A DNA stretch of 64,000 bases from Ceratopteris richardii (GCA_020310875.1 CM035438.1:101147639-101211638); one strand, 5' to 3'. Positions 11,000 to 26,258 are shown, numbered from the stretch's first letter. Translations and numbers: made by a program. The notes: generated from the sequence alone by a model not told the origin.

Positions 11000-13900
11000 G
11001 ACAAGAAAATCTGTGACTATCGATCTAGGCTACCTTTGCAAGGAAATTATGGTAAGGGAGGAATGAAAAAACATTATGAAAATATAACCATAATGGACAT
11101 AGGAACTAGAGGAGTGAAACTAGAAGCTCTTGATGAACAACAAGTAGAATCAAGTAAACCCACAAAGGAAGGTGATTTTTCCATAGAGGCTTTAGTAAGA
11201 GCACGGGATGAGATTAGGAGAATAACGGCTTGGGAGTCACCGATAGAAGATCAATCTCTTATTTCTCACATATCCAATGTAGAAGAAAAACGAAAAAGAG
11301 ATGAAGCTGAGCCTAGTAAAAGAAGAGTGACTCGAAAACAAACCTCAGAGGGAATAGAAACAATCATAGAGCAAGGAGAAACATCACAATCCAAAGATAA
11401 AAAACAAGAATCAGAACCCAATGAACAAAAACAAGAGGAGAAACAAAAAGGGAAGAAGACAAAGCAAAGAAAAACAGAACCAAAGCCTTTAGATAAACAA
11501 GAACAATCAAAACAAACTGAAGACCAAACACGAGAACATGAACAAAAACAAGACCCTGAGCAAAAACAAAAGAAACCAAAGAGAAAACCTAAAGCCATCT
11601 TGATTTCAGAAATTGAGAGAAAAATAGATCTTATGGAGATTTTAGATGACATTTTGCTTAAGAGTCAAGTGACTATGTCTTTAGAACAAGTTTTCTCTAT
11701 TGCAAAGCCTGTTTTTAAAGATAACTTTATCGGCCTAATTAAAAGTCTAGATACGGAGATGCAAGATTCTCTAGATCAAGATCAAGCTATGAATGAAGCC
11801 TTAAACTTTGATGAATCTGATGAAGAGGACTTTGATGATGATGAAGTAAATGTTAATAAAAATTTCTTAGGACCTATTCAACCTGACCATGAAAATCATG
11901 AAAACAATCCTGAAAGTCACTTTAAAAGAACATTTTGGTCTAGAGGTACATCAGAGATGCATGTTAAAGTAGGAAATGATAAGAACACTATCACTGTAAA
12001 TGCATTAGTAGATTCCGGCTCTGAAATCAATGTGATTTCAAGAGAAGTCTATGATAAGTTTCGATGGCCCATAGATAAAGATTGTGGATGGCGTATGAGA
12101 ACTGCAGATAATGGTGTAGGTACCCTGTATGGAGCTTGTGCTAGTGTGCCCATATCCATAGGAGGAATCACAGAAGAATTTCACTTTTTTATTCAAGATA
12201 ATTGCTCCTATGAAGTTCTCTTAGGTCAACCCTTTATTTGTGAGAGTCGTATGGAAACTAAAGCCATGGATGATGGGTCTACCTATGCTAGATTCAAGTC
12301 TAAGGATGGAATGCAATCACTTCAAGTCATGACAGTAGGAGTGAATCATCCTAGGAATCGATTGTCAATTAGAAAGAAACCTATTGTTACTCAGGGTCAT
12401 GAGCATGCTTGTAGTGATTGTGCACCTCGATTCATGTTTGGAGCTACATATGATCAAAATTTTGGATAGAATCCATTGTTGAGCGGGACAACAGTGGATA
12501 TTGGTTTGACATCTCGCAGCCAACCAACCTGTTCAATAGTTTGTCACTTTGTTTTCCACATTCTAGATTAGATTTTCTTCATAAGTGTCAATTGTCCAAG
12601 TCTTTTATCCAAAAAACCCAAAAAAATTATAAAAACAACAAAATCATGGAACATGATGAGAACATTGAGCATGTGATTGAAACATCTCATTGTTTCTCTA
12701 CTCTTCAGGAGTTAGAGTTATGTCTTCAACAAAATTCTAATTCCCATATTATTCTTCTTTTTTCCCTTGATGAGTATGCTCTAATCCAAGAGTATGCTCT
12801 CAATGTTGACAAGTGCTCAAAATTTAACCAAACACATGATGCCTTAGTTGAAACAAAGTACAAAACTGTAGAAAAAAAAATCAAACCCATAGCTCAACCA
12901 TTACCTCAAGGAAGTAATGAAAAAATTATTGATGTGAAAAATGATCCAACTCTTCGAGATAAGAAAAACATAGGACATACATTCATGGATGAGACAATCA
13001 AATAGGTGAAAATTGGTAGAGATGATGACTTTCTTTTGCCAGCAGAGAGAGATGAATTTAAGGGAGTCATACGTAGCCATGGAAAAGCCTTTACTATGTA
13101 TCCTCATGAGATTGGTTGTGTAGATCCTAAGCTAGTTGCACCCATGATAATCTTTACTATTCCACATATTCCATGGAATCTTCGTCCTATACCTGTTCCA
13201 AAGGCTCACTTACCTGAGCTAATGAAACTACTTAAGGAGAAGATAAACATGAGAATTTTAGAGCCATCTTTTGCACCTTACTCAAACAGATGGTTCACTG
13301 TGCCTAAAAAGAATGGGAAACTACGTTTTATTCAAGATCTCCAACCCGTCGATAAAGTCACCATAAGGAATGTAGGAACAGGACCCATTGTAGATGAGTT
13401 TGCTGAATCATTTTCAGGACATTCTATCTATTCAATGGGTGATCTATATTCTGGATATGACCAATTCCAATTAGCAATTGATAGTCGTGACATAGCCACA
13501 ATGAAAACTCCTTTAGGCTTAGTGCGAATGTGTACTTTACCTCAAGGAGTGACTAATTCTGTGGCTCATATGATGAGTGCTATGAATATGGTCTTACATG
13601 ACTTTATCCCTCATATAACTATGCCATTCATTGATGATATTCCAATTAAAGGGAGTGAGGAACGTGTAAAGGACATTACTTTAGATTCACCGGGATGTCA
13701 TAAATTTGTTCTTGACCATATCTCTGATTGTGAAAGAATATTTCAACGATTTGAAGAGGTAGGTCTCACATTTTCCATAGGGAAATCTGTTTTTGGTGTC
13801 AACGAGGTACTTATTGTTGGACATTTATGTGGCCATTATGGTCGAAAGCCATACCCACAAAAAGTTGATGCCATTAGCAAGATTTCTGAAACATGTAACA

Positions 13901-15910
13901 ACGTGAGTGAGGTACGTAGATTTCTTGGTGCTTGCATCTTTTATGTTATTTGGATCCCTCACTTTGCTCATGTTGCTGATTGTCTTTATGACTTGTTGAG
14001 GAAGAAATGAAAGTTTACTTGGACTGACAAACACACTCAAGCTATGCGTAAATTGAAGAAATTATTGCTTAAAGCTCCCATCCTTAAGCGTGTAGACTAT
14101 TCTGCTAACAAACCTATTATATTGACTGTTGATACTAGTCCTATTGGTATAGGTTGGGTCATAAGTCAAGATGATAGTGAAGGGAATAGATATGCAATTA
14201 GGTTTGGTGCCAAAATTCTACATGAAGCACAACGAAAATATCCACAAATCAAACGAGAACTATGGGGTATGGTAACAGCTTTGAAAACAGACAAAGAATA
14301 TTTCATTGGTGCAAATGTCAAAGTTGAGACTGATTGTTTGCCTCTCATTGGAATGATAGCCAATTGTTCATCTCCTGATATAGCCATGCTTAGATGGATC
14401 TCATATATTAAGTTCATAAATCCTGAGTTAGTTCATATTTCAGGTAAGTCAAACTCAGTTGCTGATATGTTATCGAGAGCTAGATTTGATGATGATCTTG
14501 AAAGTGATCTAATAAAGAATGTGAATTTAGTTGACTATGTTCCACATATATATGAGTATGAGAAATTTCATGAGTCTGAGTACGAAGATGAATGGAGAGA
14601 CATAGGAAAGTATCTCAGTACACTACAACCATTACCTAGCTGGACTACGAATAGATTCCGTAACATTAGGAAACGAGCTTATAACTTTTTCCTATGTAAT
14701 GGTTATCTTTGGAGACATGCTAAGGGTAAGGTTAAGAATCCACAACGAGTCCTAGGAAAACGAGGTCTTCAATTGCAAGTAATGAAGGAAATGCATGAGA
14801 CATTATGGGCCGGTCATAAAAGATTTTTTGGAACATATGAAAAAATTAGAAGTACCTATTATTGGCCTAGGATGTATGTTGACATTAGTAGCTATGTTTC
14901 TACATGTTCTACTTGTCAACTTCATTCATCAGTCAAACATAGAGATCCGTTGCATCCTACTTATCCACCTTGTATTCACTACAAGTGGGTAGTAGATCTT
15001 GTAACTATGCCTAAAGGTATCGACAAAATGCGTTACATTGTACTTGCAAGAGAAGACTTAACTAATCATGTAGAGGGACGTGCACTACGATCTAAGACCA
15101 CTTACAATGTTTGCAAATTCTTGCTTGAAGATGTCATAAGTTGCTTTGGGTACATAGAGAAAGTAGTTGCCGATCGTGGAGAGTTAAATGCGAGAGAAGC
15201 TAAAGAGTTCTTTGATCATCATGGTATTCGTTTGTCTCTTACTACTGCATATAATCCAGAGGCCAATGGTAAAATAGAGAGAGGGCATCCACCTATTGTG
15301 AAAGCCATATCTAAAGCATGTAACGGTGACATCAAACAATGGCCTAAATTCTTACCTTTTGCACTTTGGGCAGATAGAATGACATGCACACGTACTAATG
15401 GATATATGCATGCTGAACTCATGTACTGTCAAAAACCATTGTTTCCAATTCAGTCTCATATTTCTGCATGGTCAAATTTGCCTTGGTCTGAAAACATGTC
15501 TACTGATGATTTTTTGAATTTGCGTATTAAACAGTTAGAACAAGGTAAATTAAGACTTGATGATGCTGTTGAAAAATTAAGAGAATCTAGAATGAAGAAC
15601 AAGCATTATTTTGATAAAACTCATCGATTGCATCCTAAGCCAATTGAAGTAGGAGATTGGGTGCTCATTTATGATAGTACATTCGACTCTCAATATGATG
15701 CACGCAAAAAGCTCACTCAACGGTGGTTTGGGCCATACATAGTATCAAAAGTCAACAACAATGGTACGTATGCTCTTTGTGAATTAAATGGTGTTGCACT
15801 AAAAGCTTTGATTGCAGGTAAAAGGATAAAGTTATTCAAGAAGCGTGATAATGACGAGTACATTTTGGATGAGGACATTGAAGAAGATGACAACAATGAG
15901 GCCGATTCAT
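11000..15910 (+). mobile_element. pol region of the 7-19 kb Ty3 element
   Basis: After a long charged Lys/Glu/Gln linker (11.1-11.9 kb) come the retropepsin (about 12.0-12.25 kb, ALVDSGSEINVIS) and the RT (about 13.15-13.95 kb, with the catalytic box as FIDD). RNase H follows (about 14.1-14.5 kb, starting TVDTSPIGIGWVIS), then integrase (about 14.75-15.8 kb, zinc-binding H...H...CSTCQ, core VVDLVTMP and VADRGELNAREA). A C-terminal GDWVLIYD segment ends the protein. No chromodomain was recognised. Integrase phrasing such as LAREDLTNHVEGRAL recalls Ty3 elements of non-seed plants and fungi, which is a memory-based impression. Broken in a few places. Confidence 0.85.
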
Positions 15911-15912
15911 AA

Positions 15913-17123
15913 ACAGGAGTAGCCATGTTGTTTAAAAAAAAAAAAAAAAACACACACATCATTAATTTTCAAGTTCATGTTGCTTTGTTTTTTTTTTTTT
16001 TTTCAAGTTCATTCTATTTTTTTTTCCATGCTTGTTTCATGCATGTTTTTTTCAGTCTTTGCATTGCATTGCATATCCACATCACTTGAGTCAAAAAAGG
16101 GGCAAATGATGATTTCTCTACTTGTGTAAAATTGTATCTTAAGTAGTAACTTATCTACCAAGAAATTGTTTATAATCTAAGATTGTGGAAAGATAGGGCA
16201 TGTAGATTTGGAGGTTTATTTTGGTGACAAGACTTTCATATATAAACATGCATATGTATCGTGTATCGAAAGCATAATTGTTGAAATCCTAGCTCCTGCT
16301 ATTGCATGTTTCTACATCCTTAGTCCATCTCACAGCACTTGTATCGGAGTTTAAACGACTGTTCTCCGTCATAAAAAATGGTTGTACCTTGTATCGGGGT
16401 TTAATTTTTCCCCGTCATCAAAAAAAAAAAAAGTTGCTACATGTTACCAAGAAGTTTACACTTTCTTCCACCCCAAAAAAAGTGATCGTAACCATAAAGT
16501 TGCCGAATCATCATCATCATCAAAAAAAAAAAAAAAAAAAGAGCAAGCCAAATGAGGATAAAGAGGCATAGTAGAATAAATCAAGGGCTATATAGGCAGA
16601 TTTATGCATTAGTGGAGTTTAGTTAGATTTCCTTGCATGTTATTAGAGAAAGAGCATATTCATATTTATGTAGGAAAGGAGTTGATCTAAAATAAGCTAA
16701 AGATGAAAAATGTCTCTTGAAAATCCGAAATCTTTGTTTATAATCATATTTAAGGTAGATTGCTTTATGAAAAAGGTACAAAATTTTCTTCAAGATGAGA
16801 GGAACTGATGCTTAAAACGACTCAATACATCCACTTCCACTTCATACTGATGCTTCTTTTTTTTCTTTCTTGTTGCCAATGTTGCGTGTTCACTTGCATA
16901 TATGTTGCCTATTTGTTCATGCATATTCATGTTGCTTGTTTCAATTCTTTCTTTCATGCAAATTTTGCTTCATGTCACGTTACCTACTGATTCATGCATA
17001 TAATCAATTTTCCTTCCATGTTTCTTATGTTGCCTATAAAAGAATTTGATGCCTGGAACATTTTGTTTTTCACAGATGCTAGAGTGGCGCTTCCGGAGGA
17101 ATCGCAGGTTTAGTGGGGGCGAA
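15913..17123 (+). other. Non-coding spacer and polypurine tract of the Ty3 element
   Basis: This stretch between integrase and the 3' LTR has several A- and T-homopolymer runs and a repeated TTGTATCGG(A/G)GTTTAA word. No conserved domain is visible. It ends in the polypurine tract TAGTGGGGGCGAA (17111-17123), immediately before the TG of the 3' LTR. Confidence 0.8.
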
Positions 17124-19267
17124 TGTCGTCGAGATTTTCTCTCCTCTCTCATTTATGAAGGCCTACAAAAAACATATTTGGTGAAGGTAGCCGGAATTCC
17201 CCGAGAAGTCCAGGATGCATCAAGGATGTCAAAGGAAGCTCACATACAAAGTTTCAAAGAAATCAAGAAAGTCCATTGTAGCGGTCAAAGTTGGTCAAAG
17301 CTGGTCAAAGTTGGGAAATTAGGGCAAAAATTTCATTGTCACCAAATTAGATGAAAATTCATATACTTGTAAAGATTGTCAAAAGCAGTCTATAGCCCAA
17401 ATTTCAGCAGAAAATGGATTTTGTAGCACATTGATATGCTATGTTCATTTTGTAAAAATGTAATTTTTCTAGTTTGACCCTACAAATTCTTGTATAGAAA
17501 TTTATGTTAGCCATATGGTTTGGCATGTATAAAGATCATATGTGGCTACATATTTGTACAAATTTTCAAGGCCATCAGAGCTTCCTAGAGACCTTAATGC
17601 CACCTTGCAAGCTTCCAAATGTAGTCAAACTTGTACAAGGGAGATTCAGATGGGAGTTATTTCTGCATATTCCTGAAGGAGATCTTTGGAAACATAGTCC
17701 TACAAAGTTTCATCTTCATCAAAGCCTATTTGGAGGGTCAAAGAGCACAAAGTCCAGTTTTTAGGATCACCGCAGTTTTCTAATTTAAACAAATTGAAGG
17801 GTTGAAGGGCCACCACATGGCGAAAGCTGATTGAGCCATGTTGTACGATCAAGATGAGCTCATATTCAAGGGTGGAGATGCACTTATGCTTAAAGCAAGG
17901 AGGATCCACGAGTTTTTCCATAAAAGAAGATAATTTTTGACAATCAAAGATCAATAATGCAGCTTTTGTCCAAAAATAGTGGCTTATCTTATCCGAATTG
18001 ATGTCAGCACTGATCCGACATTCCGGATCATCCCCAGATCCAATGGTGGAGAATGAGGGCGCCTAAATTTCACTCCTTTACACTAGATTTGATAGAAAGA
18101 ACAATTCCAAGCCATTGATTTGATTAATCAAATGGTTGTAATCGAAAGTAGTGATCCTAGAGTTGAGAGTTGATTTCTCTAGATCCAAGGGCCCAAATTC
18201 ATTCAAAAAACTATATAAACCCCCCTCCAAACTCCTAGAGCATCATTGTTAGGCATCCATAGGGCTCATGCTAGCTTACGGTTTCCTTGAGACGATCACC
18301 CTCGGTTGAGCGAGTGAGGATCCAAGGTGAGCTAGTATGAGTATAGAACCTAGTTTCAAATTTAAGTTAGAATTCCAATCTAGGATAGGCTCTTGAAACC
18401 AGCATCTCTATCTTGACTCACCCTCGGTGGAGCGTGTGAGTGAGTTAGAGCTGATTTTAATGAGTCTTAGACTTCTTTAGTTAGACGTTACGAGCCTAGA
18501 CAGACATAGGGTCACTGGAGTGGAACTCACCTTCTTACGTGTGACATTCGGTTGAACTGTCAAGGTTTGAGGGTCGGAACCACCTTTGATCAGTAGACTG
18601 CCTAGCTTGACGTACCACGACGATCTTATACATGTATCTTAATTCAAATCCTTTTAATTCATGTCACTTGTCACTTGTCTCTTGTCTCCTCTCTCAGTCT
18701 CTTAAGTATTTTTACATGTCTTCTATTTCTTCTATGTGTGAGAAGGCTCCGAAGTATTGCATTGAACCAGTGAGGATGTTTCTTTGAGCTTGTGAGTAAA
18801 CTCTATTATCATAATTCACTTGCATGCATATAATCCATACATACCCATACATATTGATTAGTTTCTGAAAGTGTATAAGAAGCTCCAATATTGGACCATT
18901 CTTCCTTTCGAAACTGGTTTATGTGTAAGGATTCCATCTATTCACGTCATGCATACATATCATCCAAAGAAGACTATGCATATGAATTAGAATTAGGAAG
19001 TGTTTAAGAAGCTCCTTCAATGGACCATTCTTCCTTCCAAATTTGATTCGTGTGTATGGTTCTCTTTCATTCTTATCATTCATGTTCATAAATCTAACTT
19101 GCACTCCTACTTTCCCATTCCCATAATCATTTCAACATCTCTCTCTTCTCCATACTCAACATTAATTTCACTTTCATGTCCTTAAACCATCCAACATTCA
19201 TTAGCTTCATACACCCTATGTGTGCCACGACCGGACCCGATCCACCCGGATTGCGATCACCTCCACA
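17124..19267 (+). repeat. 3' LTR of the 7-19 kb Ty3 element
   Basis: This copy is collinear with 7313-9454 and has a TATA box at 18212-18219. ACGT follows the terminal CA and matches the bases before the 5' LTR. Most differences from the 5' LTR are single substitutions, many of them transitions. Confidence 0.95.
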
Positions 19268-19271
19268 ACGT

Positions 19272-20249
19272 ACATGATGGCAACAATTCGACATTGGATG
19301 CCTCGACTGAAGCCCATGCCAGTAGGAATGCAGAAGCACCACAAGTATGTCTACCAGGGTTTACAAATGGAAATTACAATTTGGTGTATGACATGAGCAC
19401 CACCCCCAGCATTCACGTGGCTTACGCTTGGCATGCATGCATCAAATACCTCCCCGCATGCTATAAACAGACATTCGAAGACATGTTTAGGTTTGAGACT
19501 AATGCAAATTTATTTGCTTCATATAACTGCTCCACAATCCATACAGGAAGCTTAATCGGTAACGCACCTGTCTCCACCAAGTAAAGAGCAAACCATATTC
19601 ATTTGTGGGGTTGGGTGAATCGATCCTGCCTAGGAAATGCAAAATGTTGCATGCACATATGGAGAGGGATAGACACGTTTGGTGTGAGTGCTGCCATATC
19701 TTTCAGCTTCAGTAGTTTTCGGTTCTTCATGTTAGTGGGAATGAGAGCATCCTTCTCAGAAGGTACATGTGTGTTGTGCATATTCAAAGCAGAGCTCACC
19801 AATTCCAATGTAAGTTCGAACCTCTTCAACTCGTTGTTGCCCAGTAAAGAAGGAAGAACGAATGTTCCTGGTTTGTCCTTTTCTTCATTAGCATGTAATG
19901 TTGAGACCAAATAGTAACATCATAGGAGATCTGGTTTGGGTAAGGGTGCCTCAAAGTACTCTGATAGTCCTTCACATTGCCATATGGTTTGAAGGTCTTG
20001 TGTGTTCTGGAGGGTCTCAAACTCTTTGGAAAAGAACTAGAATCGGACCCATGACTTGTCATACTCACACTTGGACTCCCATATATACTTGGCCTCTCCT
20101 AACGGCCCTCACATGCCATTGAACCAATGAGAATTTGCATGGAATCTCTCTGTTATTCCTATGGGAGGGTATGGTATGGGTATTTGTTGGATGTGTTGCA
20201 GCTCTACAGGTCGTTCAGTTGGTGGCACGTTGTCGGGAAGATTTGCATC

Positions 20250-20250
<1 letters not shown>
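19272..20250 (+). other. Flanking DNA beyond the Ty3 insertion, possibly decayed coding sequence
   Basis: This is the DNA that adjoined 7312 before the insertion. The interrupted plus-strand frame ends after about 40 codons. Other frames on both strands stay open for 60-100 codons with ordinary amino-acid composition (for example minus 19910-19599, plus 19898-20122), suggesting decayed coding DNA. No family was recognised on either strand. Confidence 0.35.
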
Positions 20251-22023
<1,773 letters not shown>

Positions 22024-22029
22024 TAGGGT

Positions 22030-23400
22030 TAACATTTTCCTAAGTTAATTAGGTAGATAATTTTAACGAAGTTATTAATCTAGTTAGGAATATTTATGTA
22101 TTGCTTTAAATAGGTAAATAAGGTTTATTATATTGTTTAATTAGCATTTGGCAAAGTATAATTAGATAAGTATCTTTACAAGTTCAATTAGATTTAGTCT
22201 CTTCGTGTAAATATAAGTGTGTATAAGTGTAGCTATTCATGTTAGTATGTATGAGCTTTTGAAATATGGTTATAAGCATGAGAGTATATCTATATGCATG
22301 AATGAGAAAGCGTATTAGAACATGTGAATGGAATGTGTATTCATATGTACATTAGTATATGTATGGTTAGTGAATGCATGAGCATGTGTATGAATGCATA
22401 TGTATGAGCTAATGAATGTGTGTATGCATGTTAGTTCATATTTATACTACATTTGCATGAGTATATGTATTCCAAAAGGAGTGATGTATGTGCATGGTTA
22501 TATGTATTTAGAAGTGCATGAAAGTATGTTAGCATGTTTTAATGTATGTAAAGTATATGTTTAATATTTCTCATTAATTTTTGTTAGATTACTAATATTC
22601 CTAATGTTTTCTTGCAGAAACATTGATGAGTTCAAGCTAATGAAGTAAAGTGAAGAGAAGCAGCAAGATTGAAGATCCATTTAAACCTTATTTTCATTTA
22701 GTCAACTATCCAATTGATTAGACATTTATCCCTTTATTTAGACCTTCCATTTGTTTTAGAATTATTGATTTGAACCATTAGCTTATCAACTAATTTATTC
22801 AAGCAGTTTTGCAACAATATTGTTTCACATTACTTTCTTTGATGTCTTTTAAGTTAGTTCACGAGTCTGAGCACAGTAGTATTGAAAATATAGAAAATGT
22901 TCCGCCAACTCTAGACAGACCAGAAACCTCTAGCTTACCTGATAGTTTAGTAGAAGAAATCATGATGGAACGCGTAACAGAAGAGTCACTAATTTTAATC
23001 TCATATCAGGAAGCTGTTGCTAGGTACGAGGCTGCCCATCCTTACGGTCCATAGCTATTTAAACTATGTACATTTTATAGAATAACCTTAATTTCAATCA
23101 TAGAAATAGGTAATTTAAATTATTTTATCATTAGAACCCTTATTTCCATAAGCTGAGTCTGCTTCAGACACCCTGCGTGTGCCGAACGATTTAGGCGGAT
23201 GACTTGATCCACCAACCGAGCATCTCTCACGACCCGACAACGTCAATAGGTAGACCCTCCACATTAATCCCTGCAGTGCTTACTCCTGTCTGTGAGCTCG
23301 AGCCTGCTGCTTCAGCCATGAGACTGCTTGTAGTTGTTGATGCTTATCTACTAGAAGAAGAGAGGCACATTAGCATTGCATAGGAAACATGATGTTATGG
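22030..23400. other. Non-coding stretch with one small unassigned ORF
   Basis: 22.2-22.6 kb is a loose ATGTATG/GCATGA-rich tract. A plus-strand ORF at 22809-23054 (81 codons, Glu/Ser-rich, ending EAAHPYGP) follows a TTTTCTTGCAG site by about 190 bp but matches nothing I recognise. At 23.17-23.21 kb, GCTTCAGACACCCTGCGTGTGCC resembles the tail of the Ty3 LTR at 9.39 kb, hinting at a distantly related LTR end here. Confidence 0.3.
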
Positions 23401-23479
23401 TGTTCCCTCCACAATACTAACATGACATTCCAAGTGGTTAGGGGTTAGTGGGTGAAGTGTTTGTGATATGTGTGAATGT

Positions 23480-24174
23480 TGGTTAGTAGGTTAGTGACTT
23501 TGGACAAGAATAGCATCGTTATCTTCATGTGGGTTCCTAGAGGGACCAGGATTTGGTGCCTTTTCTAGTGGCTTGAGTGCTTGATTTTCTAATTCAATCA
23601 TGATGCGATTTTGGCCTACCCAAGCCTGAAGAAGTCCACTTCTTAGGTTGAGGTTGACTGCATGATCATAGATCTAGTCTTGGCCCAAGACAAGAGGTTC
23701 GATAAGATCCTCGTCTTCACACACTAGCACTCTGACTACCATTTGAACCTCTTGGATGTAGAGGGGAAGTTCCACCTCACCCATGCAAGGGGTTTCCACA
23801 CCTCCCAACCCTATAAGATATGCCTCAATAGGATTGACCTTCAATTGCAAGTCTTGGCAATAAGAAAGTCGAACTGCACTAGTGGTTGCCCCTGAGTCAA
23901 TTAAAGCTCTCACGGTCCTTGCACTTTCTCCTTGTCCTACCTCTAGGGTCATAAAAGGTCGCCGATCGACTATCCTATGGAAACGTTCACCTGAAGCCTC
24001 GCACATGGCCATGTGATAACCTAGAGATTCTTGAGTGTCAGGCATAGGCTGAACTCTACCTTGTCTTCTCAATTTCATTCGTCGGATGCGTTCTAAAGCT
24101 TCTGCTTGTGCTTCTTCTTGAATTTGCTTTTCCTCTTCTTTACGTTTCTTTGTAGTATTGAGTCGATTTAACAT
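23480..24174 (-). mobile_element. Retropepsin-like domain downstream of integrase
   Basis: The minus-strand translation carries RALIDSGATTSAV (the DSGAT active-site motif of retropepsins), followed about 80 residues later by LVLGQD, the usual C-terminal 'LGxD' box. It is preceded by a basic, coiled-coil-prone segment (KKRKEEEKQIQEEAQAEALE) that overlaps the integrase C-terminus (GDLVLV at about 24.37 kb). The element already has a protease-like domain at about 31.3 kb in the standard place between gag and RT, so this is an extra copy in an atypical place, or a fusion from another element. Confidence 0.7.
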
Positions 24175-25510
24175 CTCCTCTGTGAGGGGTTCTTGATATA
24201 ACTTGACTCTGCATCCACTTATGTAACTTACTTGGTAGAATATCGCCTTCTAGAGTGGCTAGTTGGATTGCTTCAGTTGTGGAGATCCTATTGATAATCA
24301 TTGGTCCATAGCCTCTCTTCTCTAATTTTCGTGCATGTTGCTTCAAGGTGTAGACTAGGACTAGATCTCCTGCTTTCAAGCCTTATCCTTCACATGTGCA
24401 TCAAAATATGCTTTTTGTCTCTTCTTGGCTACATAAATTCCTACTGCAGCTCTCAATCGTGTTTCACCCAATCATTCAAGATCGAAGATTCTAGAGGAGA
24501 GCTCATGGCCTGTCTAGTCATGCTCTTGTGCTACCTTCAATGTAGGTATCAAAAAGTCCAATGGTAGCACTACATTTTGGCCGAACACCATCTGAAAGGG
24601 TGTGGCTTGGAGTAACGTTTTATAGGCAACTTTGTATGCCCAAATAGCATGGTGTAGCTGTTTGTCCCAATCAAAGCGTTTATTATTAACCGATTTTGTC
24701 AATACATTGCATAGAATCTTATTTGTGCTCTCAGCCTGTCCATTAGCTTGTGGATGATAATGGAAGACTTCTTATGTATCACCAAGAATTCTTGGAGAAG
24801 GTTTTCAATGACTTCATTCAAGAAGTGTGTGCCTCTATCACTCACTAACTCTATTGGCAATCCGTATCTAGTGAACACATTCTCAAATAAGAACTTTGTT
24901 GTCGTTTGAGCATCGTTCTTCATTGTGGCTTTTACTTCTACCCACTTGGTTAGATAGTCAGTGGCCACAATAATGTATTTAGCATGAGAACCTTAGCTGG
25001 GGGATAAATAGGACCGAAAAAGTCTATTCCCCACTTAGAGAATGCACATCCACCCATCATAGGCTTCAATGACATCTCATCTTTACGTATAGGGTGCTGA
25101 GTTTGCTGACAAACATTACACCTCTTCACATAGGTATGTGCATCCATGTGAAGGGTTGGCCACCAAAGACCTGCAAATAGTATTGCCTTGATCACCCGAT
25201 CTGGTCGAAAGTGTCCTCCTGCTACACGTTGGTGAGCAGTTTCCAAGATATTCAGATATTCGCTCTCGTGGACACATAATCTGAGATACCCATCCTTTCC
25301 TCGTCTGTATAGATTATCTCCAATGAGAGTATAGTCTAAAGCTTCTTGTTCTAAGCTCCTTTGTCTAGCCAATGTCATGTCTTGGGGAAAGCTTCTCATC
25401 CTCAAAAAGGCTACTAATGGTTCGCTCCAATCTGGCACTAAAGACATCTGATGAAGAGTGGCATGTTCCACTGGTGGTTTAGTACGACAAATTGGCCCTT
25501 GCACATCCTA
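24140..25510 (-). mobile_element. Integrase region of the minus-strand Ty3 element
   Basis: The zinc-binding HHCC region is at about 25.3-25.1 kb (VKRCNVCQQTQHP). The catalytic core includes KWGIDFFGPIYPP, ATDYLTKWVE and SDRGTHFLNEVI, and the C-terminal GDLVLVYTLK segment ends at about 24.2 kb. In the intact element this followed RNase H directly; it is now about 3.4 kb away because of the TR-GAG insertion. Confidence 0.85.
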
Positions 25511-25745
25511 TGGACATCTGCTTCCATAGTTGGCGAGTGCACTCCGAGTCTCCTCAGTGTCTGTAAAGTTCTTTGCCTCGAGTAGTGTTGCTCTAATGCA
25601 CCAACATGTGCTAATTGCAACCATTTTGCATAATATTCCTTGATCTGTATGTTTGTACATCCACCCTGCCATGATATGGTACTTCTGGGCTTTTACTACC
25701 TCCCTATCTTGAGTGTTTACTACTAGATGTTTAGACCCATATGTC

Positions 25746-26244
25746 TGTTGTATATTATTGAACAATACATTGCTAAAGTGTTATATTATTAATGTATTAA
25801 TATGTTTTTGATGTTTCTGATATAGCAGCCGAAGGTTCGTGAGGAGCGTGCAAGGCGTGAAAGGGCGGACATCAATAATCCGAATAATTATTATTTAGCT
25901 TGTAAATAAACCTGCGTAGAAGGTTCTATTGTTAGAAAAGTAATGGTTAGAATAAGGGTCGTTGTAGACCGCAGTTTCTATTATTCAAAGTAATGGCTTT
26001 CTGTAAAAGTTACCAACTTTTAGTTTCACGCCTGCTTTTCGAAGCCGCCCTCTTGTAACCACTCTTTTCGACGTAATCAAAAGTCCTATAAATACATGCA
26101 CTCTGTGGACTGTCGAAACAGAGTGCATGGGGGGAGATTGCACCCAATAGGGGGAGATTGCACCCAATACTGCGTTGTGTCTCGTCTCTGTGTGTTTTCT
26201 GTGTCCGTAATCTCTGTATGCGCGTGAGTAAGATCCTGACAACA
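25746..26244 (+). repeat. 5' LTR of the TR-GAG element
   Basis: It starts TGTTGTATATTATTG and ends ACAACA. A TATA box (TATAAATA) lies at 26087-26094. A short GGGGGAGATTGCACCCAATA unit is tandemly duplicated here (about 26130-26170) but single in the 3' LTR. Confidence 0.95.
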
Positions 26245-26245
26245 G

Positions 26246-26258
26246 TGGTATCAGAGCT
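26246..26258 (+). promoter_or_regulatory. Primer binding site, initiator tRNA-Met
   Basis: TGGTATCAGAGCT is complementary to the 3' end of plant tRNA-iMet, including CCA. It lies one base after the LTR. Confidence 0.95.

Larger units (their letters stand above)
7313..19267 (+). mobile_element. Ty3/gypsy LTR retrotransposon with two long LTRs, young
   Basis: The element is about 11.96 kb with 2.14-kb direct LTRs (7313-9454, 17124-19267), each TG...CA. Target duplication: AACGT precedes the left LTR, and the same letters occur at the right edge, where A/ACGT overlaps the terminal A (4-5 bp). Internal order is PBS, gag, zinc knuckle, protease, RT, RNase H, integrase, non-coding spacer, polypurine tract. 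By eye the LTRs differ at only about 20-25 of 2140 positions (about 1%), so the insertion is recent. The coding region is broken in a few places. It sits inside the Pro-rich/coiled-coil frame. Confidence 0.95.
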
